64,000 bases of DNA from Cephalopachus bancanus. Its lineage: Eukaryota; Chordata; Mammalia; Primates; Tarsiidae. Under the pieces are notes generated by a model. The model saw only the letters and a list, made by a program, of their open reading frames with translations, did not search any database and had not been told where the DNA came from. Position numbers and translations under genes: made by a program. Of the stretch, positions 35,480-47,530 are shown piece by piece (position 1 is the stretch's first letter; every line of letters starts with the position of its first letter). The stretch spans positions 4,712,001-4,776,000 of the forward strand of contig JAPVLO010000153.1 of NCBI GenBank assembly GCA_027257055.1, read 5' to 3'.

Positions 35480-36225
35480 GTGTGGGGGATCCCAAAGTTA
35501 AGATCTGGCCAGAGACACCAAGTGGGTTCTATCTTCATGCAGGAAAGAATGCAAGCGCAAGCTGACAAAGTAAAGTGAAATTAAGGGTACTAAAAGAAAA
35601 GAAAAACAGAAAGAAGGCTACTCTATAGGCAGAACAGCCCCCATACATTGTTGGGGTTTTAGTTGGAAAATAAAAGCAAGTTTATTGAAATGACAGAAAG
35701 GAAGTTACTCCATAGGCAGAGCAGCCTGGGCTGGTCTATAGGAAGAAAAACAGCAGCATATCACTGGGTTTTTGTTTTTTTTAAAATATATAGCTATCTC
35801 TTGATGATATGCTAAGGAAGGAGTAGAATATTCATGAGTTTCCTGGGAAAGAGGTAGAGATTTCTAAGAACTGGGGCTCCTTCCAGTTTGTTACTGTAAA
35901 TGAGCAGGGTCTGAACTGGCATGGTGCTGGGAGGGGGTGTGTCATTTAGCATGCTAATCAACTATAATAAGCTTGTCCTGAGTGGCAAGGTTGGGTAGGG
36001 GGCAAATTAGTTGCCATCTTGGTTCTAGCTGACTCTGACCAGTTCTTAACCACATTCTGTCTTTTTTTGTGGGAGCTCAGAAAACTAGGTCAGCCACCTG
36101 TCTAAATAAACTGTCTTGAAAAGTTAGCTTTGTTCATCCTAGGAAAGTAGTTCAGCCAAATTTCTATCTTAGAGTAATTAGCATAAGTCACCTGGTATTC
36201 CCAACTCCCCCTCCTTTCTTCTGCA
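35480..36225 (-). mobile_element. Class I ERV solo LTR, antisense
   Basis: On the minus strand it matches the LTR at 56140-57165 over most of its length: the block GACAGGTGGCTGACCTAGTT, then GGCTGCTCTGCCTATGGAGT, TTCAATAAACTTGC and a second GCTGTTCTGCCTATAGAGTA unit. No internal retroviral genes lie beside it. Confidence 0.75.
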
Positions 36226-36299
36226 TATTTCTAGCAGCATTGATTAGAAATACTTGGAGAATTATTGTTAAGTTAGGCAACCAGATGTTTCTCCAGTCT

Positions 36300-36481
36300 C
36301 TTTAGAACATAAATTTTTAATGAAGTATGAAATACATAAATTCTAAGTGTACAATCAATGAATTGTCACAAGTGAACCAAGTCATGTAACAAGCCTACAG
36401 ATCAATAAATAAAACAATGCATGCACCCCAAAAGCCCTTCATTTCACCTAGAACATTTCACCTAGAACATTTCATCTACAG
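36300..36481. mobile_element. Old L1-like fragment with 14-bp tandem repeats
   Basis: AAGTCATGTAACAAGCCTACAG resembles old L1M-type sequence. A 14-bp unit, CATTTCACCTAGAA, is repeated about three times at 36438-36477, just at the junction with the younger L1. Confidence 0.4.
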
Positions 36482-38482
36482 TTATATCAATATAGTTTTG
36501 GAAGTTCTAGCTACAGCAATCAGAGAAGAGAAGACAATCAGGGGTATCCAAATAGGAAAAGAGGAAATCAAGCTATTCCTTTTTGCAGATGACATGATTC
36601 TATACCCCCTTGCACTGATAAAGGACTATTGCAAAGTCTCAGGGTATAAAATAAATGTGCAAAAGACAATTGTATTTCTATACACCAATAGTAAACAAAC
36701 AGAAACCCAAATAAAAAGCACAATTCCATTTACAATAGCCACAAAAAAATGAATAGGCAAGATACCTTAGCATCTTCCTAACTAGAGACGTGAAAGACGT
36801 TTACAATGAAAACTACAAAACACCGCTAAAAGAAATCAAAGATGACACAAACAAGTGGAAAAATATTCCATACTCATGGATTAGAAGAATCAACATTGTT
36901 AAGATGTCCATTCTACCTAAGGCAATCTACAGATTTAACGCAATACCCATCAGATTACCAGCAGCATTCTTCTCAGACCTAGAGACAACAATACAGGAAT
37001 TCATATGGAAACATAAATGATCATGAATAACCAAAACAATCGTCAGCAAAAAAAAAAAAAAAAAAAAAAAGCAGGAGATATCACACTCCCAGATTTTAAA
37101 CTTTATTATAAAGCCACAATAATCAAAACAGCCTGGTATTAGTACAAGAACAGGCATATAGACCAATAAAATAAAATTGAGATCCCAGAAACAAAACCTC
37201 AATTTCTCAATCAACTCATCTTTGGCAAAGACTTCCCCACCAACCACTGGGGATAGGAGAATCTATTCAGTAAATACTGCTGGGAAAACTAGCTGACCAC
37301 ATGCAGAAGATTGAAACAGGATCCCTACCTATCCCCATACACAAAAATCAACTCTAAATGGATCAGAGACCTAAACATAAACCTTAAACTATAAGAACCT
37401 TAGAAAATTGCAGGAGACACTCTTATGGAAATTGGAACTGGCAACCAATTCCTGATCAAAACCCCAAGCGCCCATGCCATAAGAGATAGGATAGATAAGT
37501 GGGACCTCATCAAACTGACAGGCTTCTGCAAAGTCAAAGAAACCATCAGGAGAGCAGAGAGACAGCCCACAGATTGGGAAAAAATATTTGCCAACTCTAT
37601 GTCTGACAAAAGCCTAACATCTAGGATCTACAAAGAACTCAAATGTGCTGAAAAGAAAAAAACAAACAGCCCCATTACAAAGTGAGCAAAAGATATGAAT
37701 AGACAGTTCTCAAAAGAAGACATGCAAGTAGTCAACAGATACATGAAAAAACGTTCAGCCTCACTAGTCATCAAAGAAATGCAAATTAAAGCTACACTGA
37801 GATACCACCTAACTCCAGTCAGAATGACCATCAACAAAAACTCAAAAAATAACAGATGCTGGAGAGGATGTGGTGAAAAGGGATCACTTCTACACTGTTG
37901 GTGGGAGGGTAAACTAGTACAATCTCTTTGGGAAACAGTGTGGAGATTCCTAAAAGTTCTAAAAATCGACCTTCCATATGACCCTACAATCCCCAGAAGA
38001 ACTCAAATCACTCTATAAAAAAGATACCTGCACACATATGTTTATCGCAGCATTTTTCACAATAGCACGAACATGGAACCAACCATGCTGCCCATCAAAA
38101 GAGGATTGGATTTTTAAAAATGTGGTACAAATACATAGTGGAATATTATGCAGCCATAAAGAAGAACAAAATCATGAACTTCACAGCAATCTGGATGGAC
38201 TTAGAGTCTATGATACTGAGTGATCTTTCACAGAAACAAAGAACTGAGTATCACATGTTCTCACTCATAAGTGGACCTTGAACAACTATCATAACAGTAT
38301 AAGAAAAGGATTCGCAGTAGTGGGAAACTGTGGGGATGTGAGGGGGGCGGGGAGGTGGGATTAGCAGTAGTGGGAAACTGCCTGGGGAAAGGTGGGCACA
38401 CCTCATCAACAAGGGTACCTGCACAATGAATATTTGTATGCCTAACCCTGAATTGTCCCCCACAATTTTAAAATAAAAAATT
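36482..38482 (+). mobile_element. 5'-truncated L1, lineage-specific family
   Basis: Begins inside the ORF2 reverse transcriptase: residues [10 protein letters not shown] contain the FADD catalytic motif. A deletion follows directly ([18 protein letters not shown]). ORF2 continues in broken frames (36790-37020, 37425-37685, 37695-38018) to a 3' UTR with G-rich repeats and the end CCTGAATTGTCCCCCACA. A 23-base A run interrupts coding sequence at 37048-37070. Confidence 0.9.
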
Positions 38483-38499
38483 TAAAGATGAAAAAAATA

Positions 38500-39270
38500 A
38501 AAGATAAAAATATTTGTCCATAGTATTCCATCATATAAATATATCACAATTTGTCTGTATATTTTACCTCTGATGAACATTTGAGTTGTTTCTAATTTGG
38601 AACTACAGCCAAAAGTGCTACTGTGGTCATTCTTCCATATGTCTTTGACAGATATATGTATGTATATTTTTTGAGTATGCCTGTAAGCAAAATTACTAGG
38701 TTTAATGGTAGGCATATTTTTAGGTTTGAAAGATATTGTCTAACAGTTTCCCAAAGTAATTATACCCATTTACACTCCTAGCAAAGTATATGAGAGTTCT
38801 AGTCATTCAGAAATCTCACCAACACTTAATATGGCTTATTTTCATTTTAGCCATTTTAGTGCATGCCAGTAGTATCACATTGTGATTTTAATTTGTGTTT
38901 CCTTGATAACTAAAGAAGTAAACACCTTTTTCAGTCTTTACTGGTATTTGTATATTGTATTTTATGAAGTGCCTATTCATGTCTTTGCCCATTTTTCTTT
39001 AGGGTTGTCTACTTAGTTCTTATTTATTTGTAAAGATTATATATTCTGAACATGTCAGAGGAATTTTGTTGTTGTGACTGGATATTTATATTGATAGTAT
39101 TTTCCCCTCTCTGTCATGTCTTTTAACTCTCTTAATGATGACTTTTAGTGAACAAAAACCTCAGTTTTAATGCAGTACAATTGATCTTTTTTCTTTTTCA
39201 TTTATGGCTAGCAACTTTTCCAAAGACATTCTTCCAAGTTTTCTTCAAAAAGCTTTATTGTTTTCCTTCT
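38500..39270 (-). mobile_element. Old L1, antisense
   Basis: Antisense ORF2 3' portion: TTACACTCCTAGCAAAGTAT, CACATTGTGATTTTAATTTG and TGCCCATTTTTCTTTAGGGT are typical of antisense L1M. Heavily mutated. Confidence 0.7.
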
Positions 39271-39900
39271 ACTTTTTTTAATGCAATCGATTTTTATGTA
39301 TAAACTGCTGCAGCAGTGCACACAGTCTTTTTGACTGCATGCTCCCTGCTGATAAAGACATGAGCAATTGTATCTACATAATGAGGACATGTGGTTTCCA
39401 GGATGTGACTTTTGTGTTGTATCTTCTCCTCTACAAGTAACAGCCATGTTGAGGTTCAAGGCTAAAGCTGGGACTACACATCTCACCTTGGATAAACCCA
39501 ATAGATAACCACCTTGCATTATGTGTTTTAGACAAAACCCCATGTGTTTACCACAAAGCCTATCTGACCCCCAAATATCTCACTTACTGATCTCTCATTC
39601 TTGAAATTTCCTAGGGATTAATAGCATGGCTTATTTATCATGTAAACATCCAAAAAGCATAGGAGAGAGATGGGAGAGAGATGTTTTAAGAACTTTTACA
39701 GGTGATCCCTCTTAAAATGGAAGTATTTATCCTGAAAAGGCAGGCTCGTGAATACTCTGCCTGTTAACACAGTGGTTAGGACTCATTTATTACCTGATTT
39801 AGCTGGCACCTTGAATAGCAGCTCCAGGGTCTACAACAGGTAAAATAACAGTTTAGTAGTGATTTGGGAAGAGAAAATCTGTGGTGGGTGAGGTTCACAA
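39271..39900. other. Unannotated
   Basis: Nothing recognised. Confidence 0.5.
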
Positions 39901-40215
39901 TGTTGGAAATGGATTGTTTATAGCTGCAAACCCCTAAAAGTAACAAACATATCCATCACTGGAGAAGAGACTGGAAAAATGCATTGTGCAATGAAATGGA
40001 GCACTATACAGCTATTTAAAAAAATAATAGGCTTAGAGTTTCATGTACTGGAAGGAGCCAAGTGAACCAAGTAAATTTCGAGCAGAGTACAGGGGTCAGT
40101 AGAGTGTGGGAAGGGGGTTGGGAGTCTGAAATGAATGGGGGAAATTAGCATTGTGTTATTCTTAACTGCTTATGTCTTTAATCATAGAGATGTCTTTATT
40201 TGGGTTAAAAAGAAA
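39901..40215 (+). mobile_element. Old L1 3' fragment
   Basis: AATGCATTGTGCAATGAAAT followed by GGAGCACTATACAGCTATTT parallels the 'ATGGAATACTATGCAGC' region of L1 ORF2; a decayed 3' UTR follows. Confidence 0.5.
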
Positions 40216-40664
40216 ATGAATGAATTTTAAAAGACTGTAGGGCAATCTAGGTGGAGTACATGATGGGACAGGAAGAATGACGAAGTCCGAGAAACCAAAA
40301 GAAGATACATAGTTCCTGAGCATGTAAGGAGAAAAAGAGAATGAAAAGCTGATGACAAGCACTCCCAGCAGGAGGTAGGCATGAAAAGCAGACCTCACAA
40401 ATTATGTGATTCTGTCTAGAGCTGCCAAATTAGATCAGCAAGAAAGAGAACAAAGAGCTATCATCTTCCTGAAAATACTGGGAGTGTAGTGTGCATGTCT
40501 CAAAGATGTCAGGATCCCCATGGTCCTATGACCTCCAGCTAACTTCAAACCACACAACACAAAATGAGGGAGCCCCAAAGTGCCCCATGCAACTGCATAC
40601 CCAATTAAAAGGCATATCTTTAGAGAGCTAGCATGTAATTTCACAGTGCAGGGTTAGTTTGTGA
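40216..40664. other. Unannotated
   Basis: Nothing recognised. Confidence 0.5.
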
Positions 40665-40835
40665 AATGGCACGGCAGCAATGAAATCTCCATAGCCTTGA
40701 GGTCAGGAGATCTGCACTCTAGTTCTATCCTTGTCACTATTGTCAGTGAAACTTTGGTGATTCCATTGACCTCCCTAGCCTTTATTTTTCTCTTCTGGGA
40801 AATGAAGATGTCAGATAAAATGATGTCTCCGTCTG
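40665..40835 (+). mobile_element. MIR SINE, diverged
   Basis: Sense MIR-like order: AGATCTGCACTCTAGTTCTA, CATTGACCTCCCTAGCCTTT, TTCTCTTCTGGGAAATGAAG. Confidence 0.5.
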
Positions 40836-42529
40836 TCCTAGGGCTCACAATCTCAGTTTCCACAAAAGAGCCACTTTGCTTTTTTTCAGGACAGGCAGAT
40901 GTCACTTGTTAAAGATAAAAAGTCTTATAGAAGACTTTCAGAAAAACTTTGAGGCTGGAAAGCAAGTCTCTTGCCAAAAAAAAAAAGAAACCGCCAAAAT
41001 AAACGTTTAACACACACACAGAGTCACACAAAGATGTTAGGACAAACATAATTCCTCATTTCTAAGAAGGCTGCGGAAAGCAGACAGTTTCCAAGCAGGC
41101 CTATCCAGGGTATTCACACAGTAGAAACAGGAGCTGTGAGAAGGGAGGGCAAGGAAGACACATGTGGGGAGGTGAGCATAGGAAGGAGAGGAATGCTGGC
41201 TCTGCCTCTGGGTTATTCCACAACGGTGCAAGTAAATGCAGATTTTTCTGGTGCCAAGAAATGAAGCAAAAGGCCAGTTTTTCAGTCTGAGTTTGATTAT
41301 ATTGTTATCTATGTGTTTCTTAAGGGAGGAAGTGAGAAGGAGAAGGGGACTGAACGATTTGAAAATACAACCTGATCAGTGAGCATCACCAAGTGGAAGG
41401 TGTTAAGGAGGTGAAAATAGCTAGATTAGGGGAGATTTTGTTGGTGCCCCACAGGAAGAGGGATGTGAGAGAAAAGGGTTTAGGCAAGAGAAGAAGTTGT
41501 GTGGCATGTCAGGATGACAGTGCTGGTGGGAGGAAATCAGAATGAGATACTTTCAAAGGCAATTCCTTATCCGAAAAAAAGAAGAGGGGGATGGCTTAGA
41601 TTTATGTTTTTAAATTAATTGACAACATGTAGAAAAAACAGCATGAACCTCCTCTGTGCAATGGGACACACCACCTACTGTAAAGGGTGTGCCCATCAGA
41701 CGGGATAACTGAACACACTGCACATACCACACACTTGACATTCACTGAAAGTGAGCTCTGTTTCATTCCATCACTTTCAAATTTATCACAGGGACAAGCT
41801 AAGTCCTCTCCAGAGTTAAACTCCAGAAGCATTAGAGGATGGTACATAAGACTTGAAGCCAAAGATGCAGCTTTGATTCAGATACTTTTTACATAAACTG
41901 GAAAAATTAAAAATCAAGAATTTTATTTTGGGACAAGGAAAGATATCTTCCAAAAGATAATGAAATACAGAAGGGGATTTTCTGGGATAGAAATTTTGAC
42001 TGAGCCATCAAGAGAAAGGAATATAGACACAGGAATATGCCTACATCTGGTAGGGACACCATTCAGTCTTGGCTGCTCCTGGGAACATTTAGCCCATTCA
42101 TAATTTCCTTCAGCCTTAATGCCTTTTAATCTATCCAGTATGCCTGCTTTTCATGTTTCCTGTTTTCCTTCTTTGTTTATTACTTGTTTCATGTCCCTGG
42201 ATGAGTCACATTGCCTATCTAACATCAGTTTCCTGGGATAAACTTGTGGAACACAAGACCTTTCCATTGTCACATCTGTGTTTGGGCACGGCAGCCCCAG
42301 GCATATCCTTCTCAGTTGTGCCCAGGCCCTAACCACTTATCCTAGGGAAATGCTGTTAAGACTCTGGCATCAGAGCTGAAGGAATAGACCAACATGGTTG
42401 CTGAGTTCAGATGATGGAGATGTTGGCTTGTAAGTAGTCCTCAAAATATTTTGTTTCATGAACAGAGAGGAATGACTTTAATCACTCCCTGTCTCCCAAA
42501 CTCTTTTGTAATCATGAGGTTTCACCAAT

Positions 42530-42534
<5 letters not shown>
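40836..42534. other. Unannotated
   Basis: 1.7 kb without a nameable repeat or gene. Short CA runs lie near 41012. Confidence 0.45.

Positions 42535-42573
<39 letters not shown>
42535..42573. repeat. (CA)n microsatellite
   Basis: About 19 uninterrupted CA units. Confidence 0.95.
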
Positions 42574-42695
42574 CTCAAGTTATTTACTTGTATTGGGGTA
42601 AAAAGCAATCAGTGACAATATAATGGCTATTTCCAATGAACAAGGATGTGTTTGTTCATGTACATGTGTCCCAAGTATGCTTGCATGTATATGTA

Positions 42696-43241
42696 CGAGG
42701 GGGGACCCCAAAAAGCACAGAATTACCTTTTAGAAGGTAGGTCCCTTATAGTATACTCAGAATTTGTTCCTCCAGATCAAACAGTCAACCAAAGTTTTTA
42801 TCTGTAAGTTTCACGAAGGCTGCATTATGATTCGCATAAGAAATGTCTAAGTTGTGGCAAACAGGTGACTAGCTCTTCTACCATGACAATACACCTGCCT
42901 ACACCACTCTGAGTTTTCAGCAATTTTTGATCAAAAATGGCATGACTCCTGTGGCCCACCCTTCCTATTCATCCGACTCATCCTGAGCAACTTTTTGGTT
43001 TCCCCAGATGAAAAAAGTCCTCAAAGGGAAATGTTTTGCCAATGTGGAAGAGTGTAACATAAATGGCAGAAGCACTAAAAGGCAGAAAAATGGACAAGTT
43101 TGAAGTAGTGGAAAAAGCATCTCAATAGGTGCATTGCATCAAACGAAGAGTACTTTAAAGGTGAATAAAGTTTAAACATGTAAGAATAAATACACAATTT
43201 CTTATAAATAAAATCCGGGTTTTTTGGGGGGTCCCCCCTCA
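42696..43241 (+). mobile_element. Decayed, internally deleted mariner transposon
   Basis: The terminal inverted repeats are CGAGGGGGGACCCCAAAAA at 42696 and its near-complement ending 43241, both next to TA, the mariner target. Inside, one frame around 42880-43010 reads HDNTPAY and then a degraded YSSD..(stop)ATFWFPQMKK, recalling the mariner catalytic HDNAPAH and YSPDLAP.D..LFP blocks. At about 546 bp it is far shorter than an intact 1.3-kb element and has stops, so it is dead. Confidence 0.8.
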
Positions 43242-43370
43242 TATAGGTATATATAGGCTGGTGTGCTTGTGCACACCTGGGCTTTCCCAAACAGTATAGA
43301 GCTATGTGGAAGAAAATTAGGACAAAGAAGAGTACCTGAAGTTAAGCACACAAACACACAAACACACACA

Positions 43371-43425
<55 letters not shown>

Positions 43426-44040
43426 GGAGTGGAGAAAGGGACAAAAGTGGAAGATGAATAGAGCAGAAAGAACATTTATCACCTATATCCCAGAAAGCCC
43501 ACAGAATTAGCTCACAGAGTTTTACAGGTTGGTTTCAATTTTTAACTATTTAGCATTTTAATGACAAGTCAAGTAGATAAACAAAATCGCCAGACCAAAT
43601 TGGTGGTTCTCTATAGGTGTGTTCTTCTTTAAGAAATCTGAATTCTCCCTCCCCTCCCTTGGGGAAGTGAATCCCCTCTTTCTCTCTCTCTCTCTCTCTC
43701 CAATTTACTTTCTAAATAAGCTATATTTTCTAATCTAAAAAAAAATCTGAATTCATATAAAAGATTCATTTGAGAAATGATTGGGATTTTTCATGTTGTT
43801 TTTTTAAAATTTTAATAAAATTGTCACTACAGGGTAACTTTTCCAAGTGTTTTCATTTAAGAGTAGAAAAGCAACTCAATCTAAAATATTAGCTTTCATT
43901 TCAATTTCTATGTCTTCAAATTTAAAGATAAAGCATAAGTGAAATGAAAATGTAAGCTGGTGAAAAAAAGAGGAATGTATGTACCAAAATTGAGATGTAA
44001 TTAAAAAATGACATTAATGAAACAAAATCATTATACTTAG
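43242..44040. repeat. Microsatellite-rich stretch
   Basis: Holds a compound (CA)n(GA)n array at 43358-43422 and a (CT)n run at 43678-43700. The open frames here are artefacts of these arrays. The rest is unannotated. Confidence 0.8.
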
Positions 44041-44056
44041 AAGAATTATTGTGCTT

Positions 44057-44364
44057 TTTTTTTTTTTTTTGAGTTGGAGTCTCACTCTGTTGCCCAGGCT
44101 GGAGTGCAGTGGCATGCTCACAGCCATGGCATGCTCACGGCCACCGCAGCCTCGACCTGCTGAGTTCAGGTGATCCTTCTGCCTCAGCCTTCCAAGTAGC
44201 TGGAACAACAGGTGCATGTCATCACACCTGGCTAATTTTTTAATTTATTGTAGAGATGAGGTCTCACCAAGTTGCCCAGGCTAGTCTTGAATCCCTGGAC
44301 TCAGGCAATCCTCTCACCTCAGGCTCCCAAGGTGCTGGGATTACAGGCTTAAGCACCATGCTTG
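44057..44364 (-). mobile_element. Alu dimer with 17-bp duplication
   Basis: Antisense. The unit TGGCATGCTCACAGCCA (44110-44126) is repeated with one change at 44127-44143. AAGAATTA lies at both flanks. Confidence 0.9.
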
Positions 44365-44439
44365 GCAAGAATTACCTTTCTTAAAATGTTCTCTTGTCTT
44401 CCTCTGTCTCATTTTCTGTGAAAGCCAGACTGCATGTTC

Positions 44440-45228
44440 CGTAATGGAAAGCAGAAAGACTTCCATGACCATTGCAGCACTATTCACAATAACCAAGATG
44501 TGGAAACAACCTGAACATCCATCAGCAGAGGGAATGGATAAGAAAACATGCGGTTTATATGTACATACAATGAAATACCAATTCAGCCTTAAAAAAGAAA
44601 AAAAAAAAAGGCCGGGCTCAGTGACACAGCCTGTAATCCCAGTACTTTGGGAGGCCGAGGCGAGTGGATTGCCTGAGCCCGCGGGTTCGAGACCAGCCCA
44701 GGCAACTTGGCTAGACCTTGTCTCTACAATCAAAACTCAAAAATCAGTTGGGCGTGATATCGCACGCCTGTAGCTCTAGCTACGTGGAAGGCTGAGACGG
44801 AAGGCTCACCGGAGCCCAGCAGGTTGACGCTGGGGTGCCCAAGAGTGTGCCACGGCACTCCAGCCTAGGCGACAGAGTGAGACTCCAACTCAAAAAAAAA
44901 AAAAAGAGAGAGAGAGACTCTTGCAATATGAGACAGGATGAACCTGGAGGATATTACATTAGATGAGGTGTCTAGAGTAGTCAAACTCACTAACACAGAG
45001 AATAGAATGGTAGTTGCCAGGGACTGAGAGAGGAGGAAATAGGGAGTTGCCAACTGATGGATACAAGTTTCAGCTATGCCACATGAGTAAGTTCTAGAGA
45101 TCTTCTGTGCAAATTGTGCCATGAATGATAATACTGTACTGTACACTGAAAAAATCTGATAAAACAATAGACTTCATGTTAAGTGTTCTTATCACATTAA
45201 GAAAATACATTTTTAAATAAAATAAAAG
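44440..45228 (+). mobile_element. Old L1M 3' end, split by Alu
   Basis: Before the Alu: GCAGCACTATTCACAATAAC, TGGAAACAACCTGAACATCC. After it: GAACCTGGAGGATATTACAT, AGAATGGTAGTTGCCAGGGA, then a 3' UTR. Frames are broken. The Alu occupies 44611-44903. Confidence 0.75.
44611..44903 (+). mobile_element. Alu dimer, older lineage type
   Basis: Inserted at an A-rich site in the L1M. Carries GCGGGTTCGAGACCAGCCC and TTGACGCTGGGGTGCCC. The tail merges into (GA)n. Confidence 0.92.
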
Positions 45229-45372
45229 AAATAATCTAAAACTCTTTGTCTCTCCTCAGGCACCCAAAACACGATTCTTTCTTCCTACGATACTTTCTGA
45301 GTCTAAAGAAGAAATTTTAACATTAAATTATCTCTAAAGATTACCTATTGGGACATTTAACTAACTGATAGT

Positions 45373-45405
45373 CAACTTTTCAAATCCCCAACTTTTCAAA
45401 TCCCC
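45373..45405. repeat. 16-bp tandem duplication
   Basis: CAACTTTTCAAATCCC occurs twice head to tail. Confidence 0.7.
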
Positions 45406-45577
45406 TAAGCATCTATACGACTGTCAGATGTATCAGATTCATTATTAAACAACACTCTAATATGTTTATCCAGATTTGAAGGCTAGACTACCAGGGAAAG
45501 GGAGGGAGAAGATGTGATGGGATTTTTATCTTCAACATCTAAATTATTTTGGTTTATTTATTTGGCAAAAAAAAATT

Positions 45578-45873
45578 TTTTTTTTTTTGAGTTGGAGTCT
45601 CACTCCATCACCCAGGCTGGAGTGCAGTGGCACTCTTATGGCCACCCCAGCGTCTACCTGGTGGGCTCCAGCGATCCTTCCACCTCCGCCTTCCAAGTAG
45701 ATGGAACTATAGGCACGTGCTACCACACCTGGCTAATTTATTTGTTTATTTATTGTAGAGATGAGATCTCGGCAAGTTGCCCAGGCTGGTCTCAAACCCG
45801 TGGGCTCAGGCAATCCTCTCACCTCGGCCTCCCAAAGTGCTGGGATTACAGGCTTGAGTCACCACGCCCAGCC
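45578..45873 (-). mobile_element. Alu dimer, older lineage type
   Basis: Antisense, T-rich start, GAGTTGGAGTCTCACTCC, ending CACCACGCCCAGCC. The middle linker has expanded to (TTTA)n. Confidence 0.92.
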
Positions 45874-45889
45874 TGCAAAATTATTTAAT

Positions 45890-46934
45890 TTGCAAAGTGA
45901 ATATGTATAAAGGAGAGTTTATAAGTGGTAAATTTTCTCAATTTTAATATGTGAATGATACTCATAGAATCTAAAATGTTAAAACCTCAACATTTATATA
46001 TTTTGTGTTATATTTTTATTAATAGTACATCGATATGAGTATGGGTAGTAGTAATTTGATTTTCCTTTTAAAATAACATTCTCTCCTTTTCCCTAAATTT
46101 TTGACTATGTGCTTATTGTTCAGAATTACTATTAGCATGATTAATATATTCCCAAACAACAATTATTCTAATATAGCACTATCTAAATAAAACTAAATAA
46201 TTTAAAAGCCAGTAACATGTCCACAAAATCATTTTCCCCTGAGTCTTGCAAACAAAAATTCAAATTTTTGTTTGCTAAACAGTAATGTCACAAACAAAGG
46301 GGCTTGTTACTCAAAAGCGTTATTGAGTTGAAGAAAACACCCAGCAACTTTTGAGACCAGCAAGATTATGACATTAGCAAAATTTGTCTTAGACCTGTCA
46401 GGTCAAGGACTGGACTGGGGCCCCCATCCCCAGCAGATAAAGCCTGCACTCCTGGCAGTTCTAGAGCATCTCACCTTCCTACACCTCTCTCACCTGAGGA
46501 CCATAAATAAGGAAAGGGCCATAAACCTGCAGTGGCCTGGCCAAACAAGAACTTTGAGTTATTGGGCTGACCCAGCTCCTTCCTGCCCAAGGTAGCTTTG
46601 TTGACCAAGAACTGGTCACCAACAGGCACAAAGTCCACCCCTCAGCAACTGTCTTCACATCCTCCCCTCTCATTTCATTCCCTAACTCCTGGCCTCTCCA
46701 TCCCTCAATAATGTGTGGATTGTCAAGCCTACTAGTGTATGATATTAGAGAGCTGGCAATACATTATTTATGCTGCTTTAAAAAAAAACTATTTCCAAGC
46801 AAAGTGTGAATGAGAGATAACAGTTTTGCCTTTCTGGGGGCATATTTGCATTTTCACAGGAAATCAAAGCAAGGAAAAAAGTAGACAGCCTAAGATGCAA
46901 ATGAATGGCTCCGGATCAGTAGATGAAAGCTTGG
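45890..46934. other. Unannotated
   Basis: AT-rich to 46330, then moderately GC-rich 46360-46700 that could be an old LTR body (not confirmed). No gene. Confidence 0.4.
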
Positions 46935-47090
46935 CTGCACATTAGAAGCACTTGAGGGAACATAATATAATACTGATGCCTGGGCTCCTTCTGCTGAGAC
47001 TCTGATTTAATCATCTGGGGTGAAGCCTCAGCACCTGGATTTTTCAAAGTTCCCCAAATAATTTTAATGTGCAATCAAAATTGGGAAGTA
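46935..47090. mobile_element. hAT-type MER fragment
   Basis: ACATTAGAAGCACTTGAGGG, GACTCTGATTTAATCATCTG and TTTTAATGTGCAATC resemble MER20-like hAT elements. Confidence 0.55.
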
Positions 47091-47218
47091 TATTGTAGAG
47101 TAAGAGAGTGGAGTTCTGAAGCTAGAAGACGAGGGCTGATGGGCACCTGGGGGTTGCTGGGAGGAAGGCACTTCAGACAGGATTTCTGCATCAGTGGGGA
47201 GGCTGGTCTGGAGTAGCA

Positions 47219-47375
47219 CTTCCCATACTTTCATGTGCACACTCAACTCTTGGAATCTTGCTAATGAAGAATCTGATTCAGCAGCTCTGGGTGGCTCCTG
47301 AGATTCCACATTTCTAACAAGGTCCCAGGTGTTGCCTGGACTGCTGACCTGAAGGCCACATTTGAATGGCAAGGA
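47219..47375. mobile_element. MER20-like hAT element
   Basis: GTGCACACTCAACTCTTGGA, TGATTCAGCAGCTCTGGGTG, TTCTAACAAGGTCCCAGGTG and CTGCTGACC follow MER20. Confidence 0.65.
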
Positions 47376-47530
47376 TCTAGATGATCTCAGAGATCTCTTC
47401 TCATATTCTGAGATGCTGTGATTCTCTCGATTGAGAGAAAACATATTGAACGTATTAACATATTCACTTCAAGTTAGTATGATTTTCTTTTATATGCACC
47501 TACCATATTTGTCTTTAAAGTTTTTGTTCA

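Noticed and set aside
36482..38482. Possible active L1 or retrogene with reverse transcriptase
   Set aside because: 5'-truncated, deleted right after the FADD motif and frameshifted several times; not functional.
42535..42573. Regular short repeats that could be read as a CRISPR-like array
   Set aside because: Plain CA dinucleotide repeat; no spacers, and eukaryotic DNA.
43202..43457. Frames with long Ser/Leu or Thr/His/Arg/Glu repeats
   Set aside because: Translations of the (CA)n(GA)n microsatellite.
46368..46673. Overlapping frames in a GC-richer segment, possible exon
   Set aside because: Short, unrecognised, open in both directions; more like old LTR or ordinary sequence.
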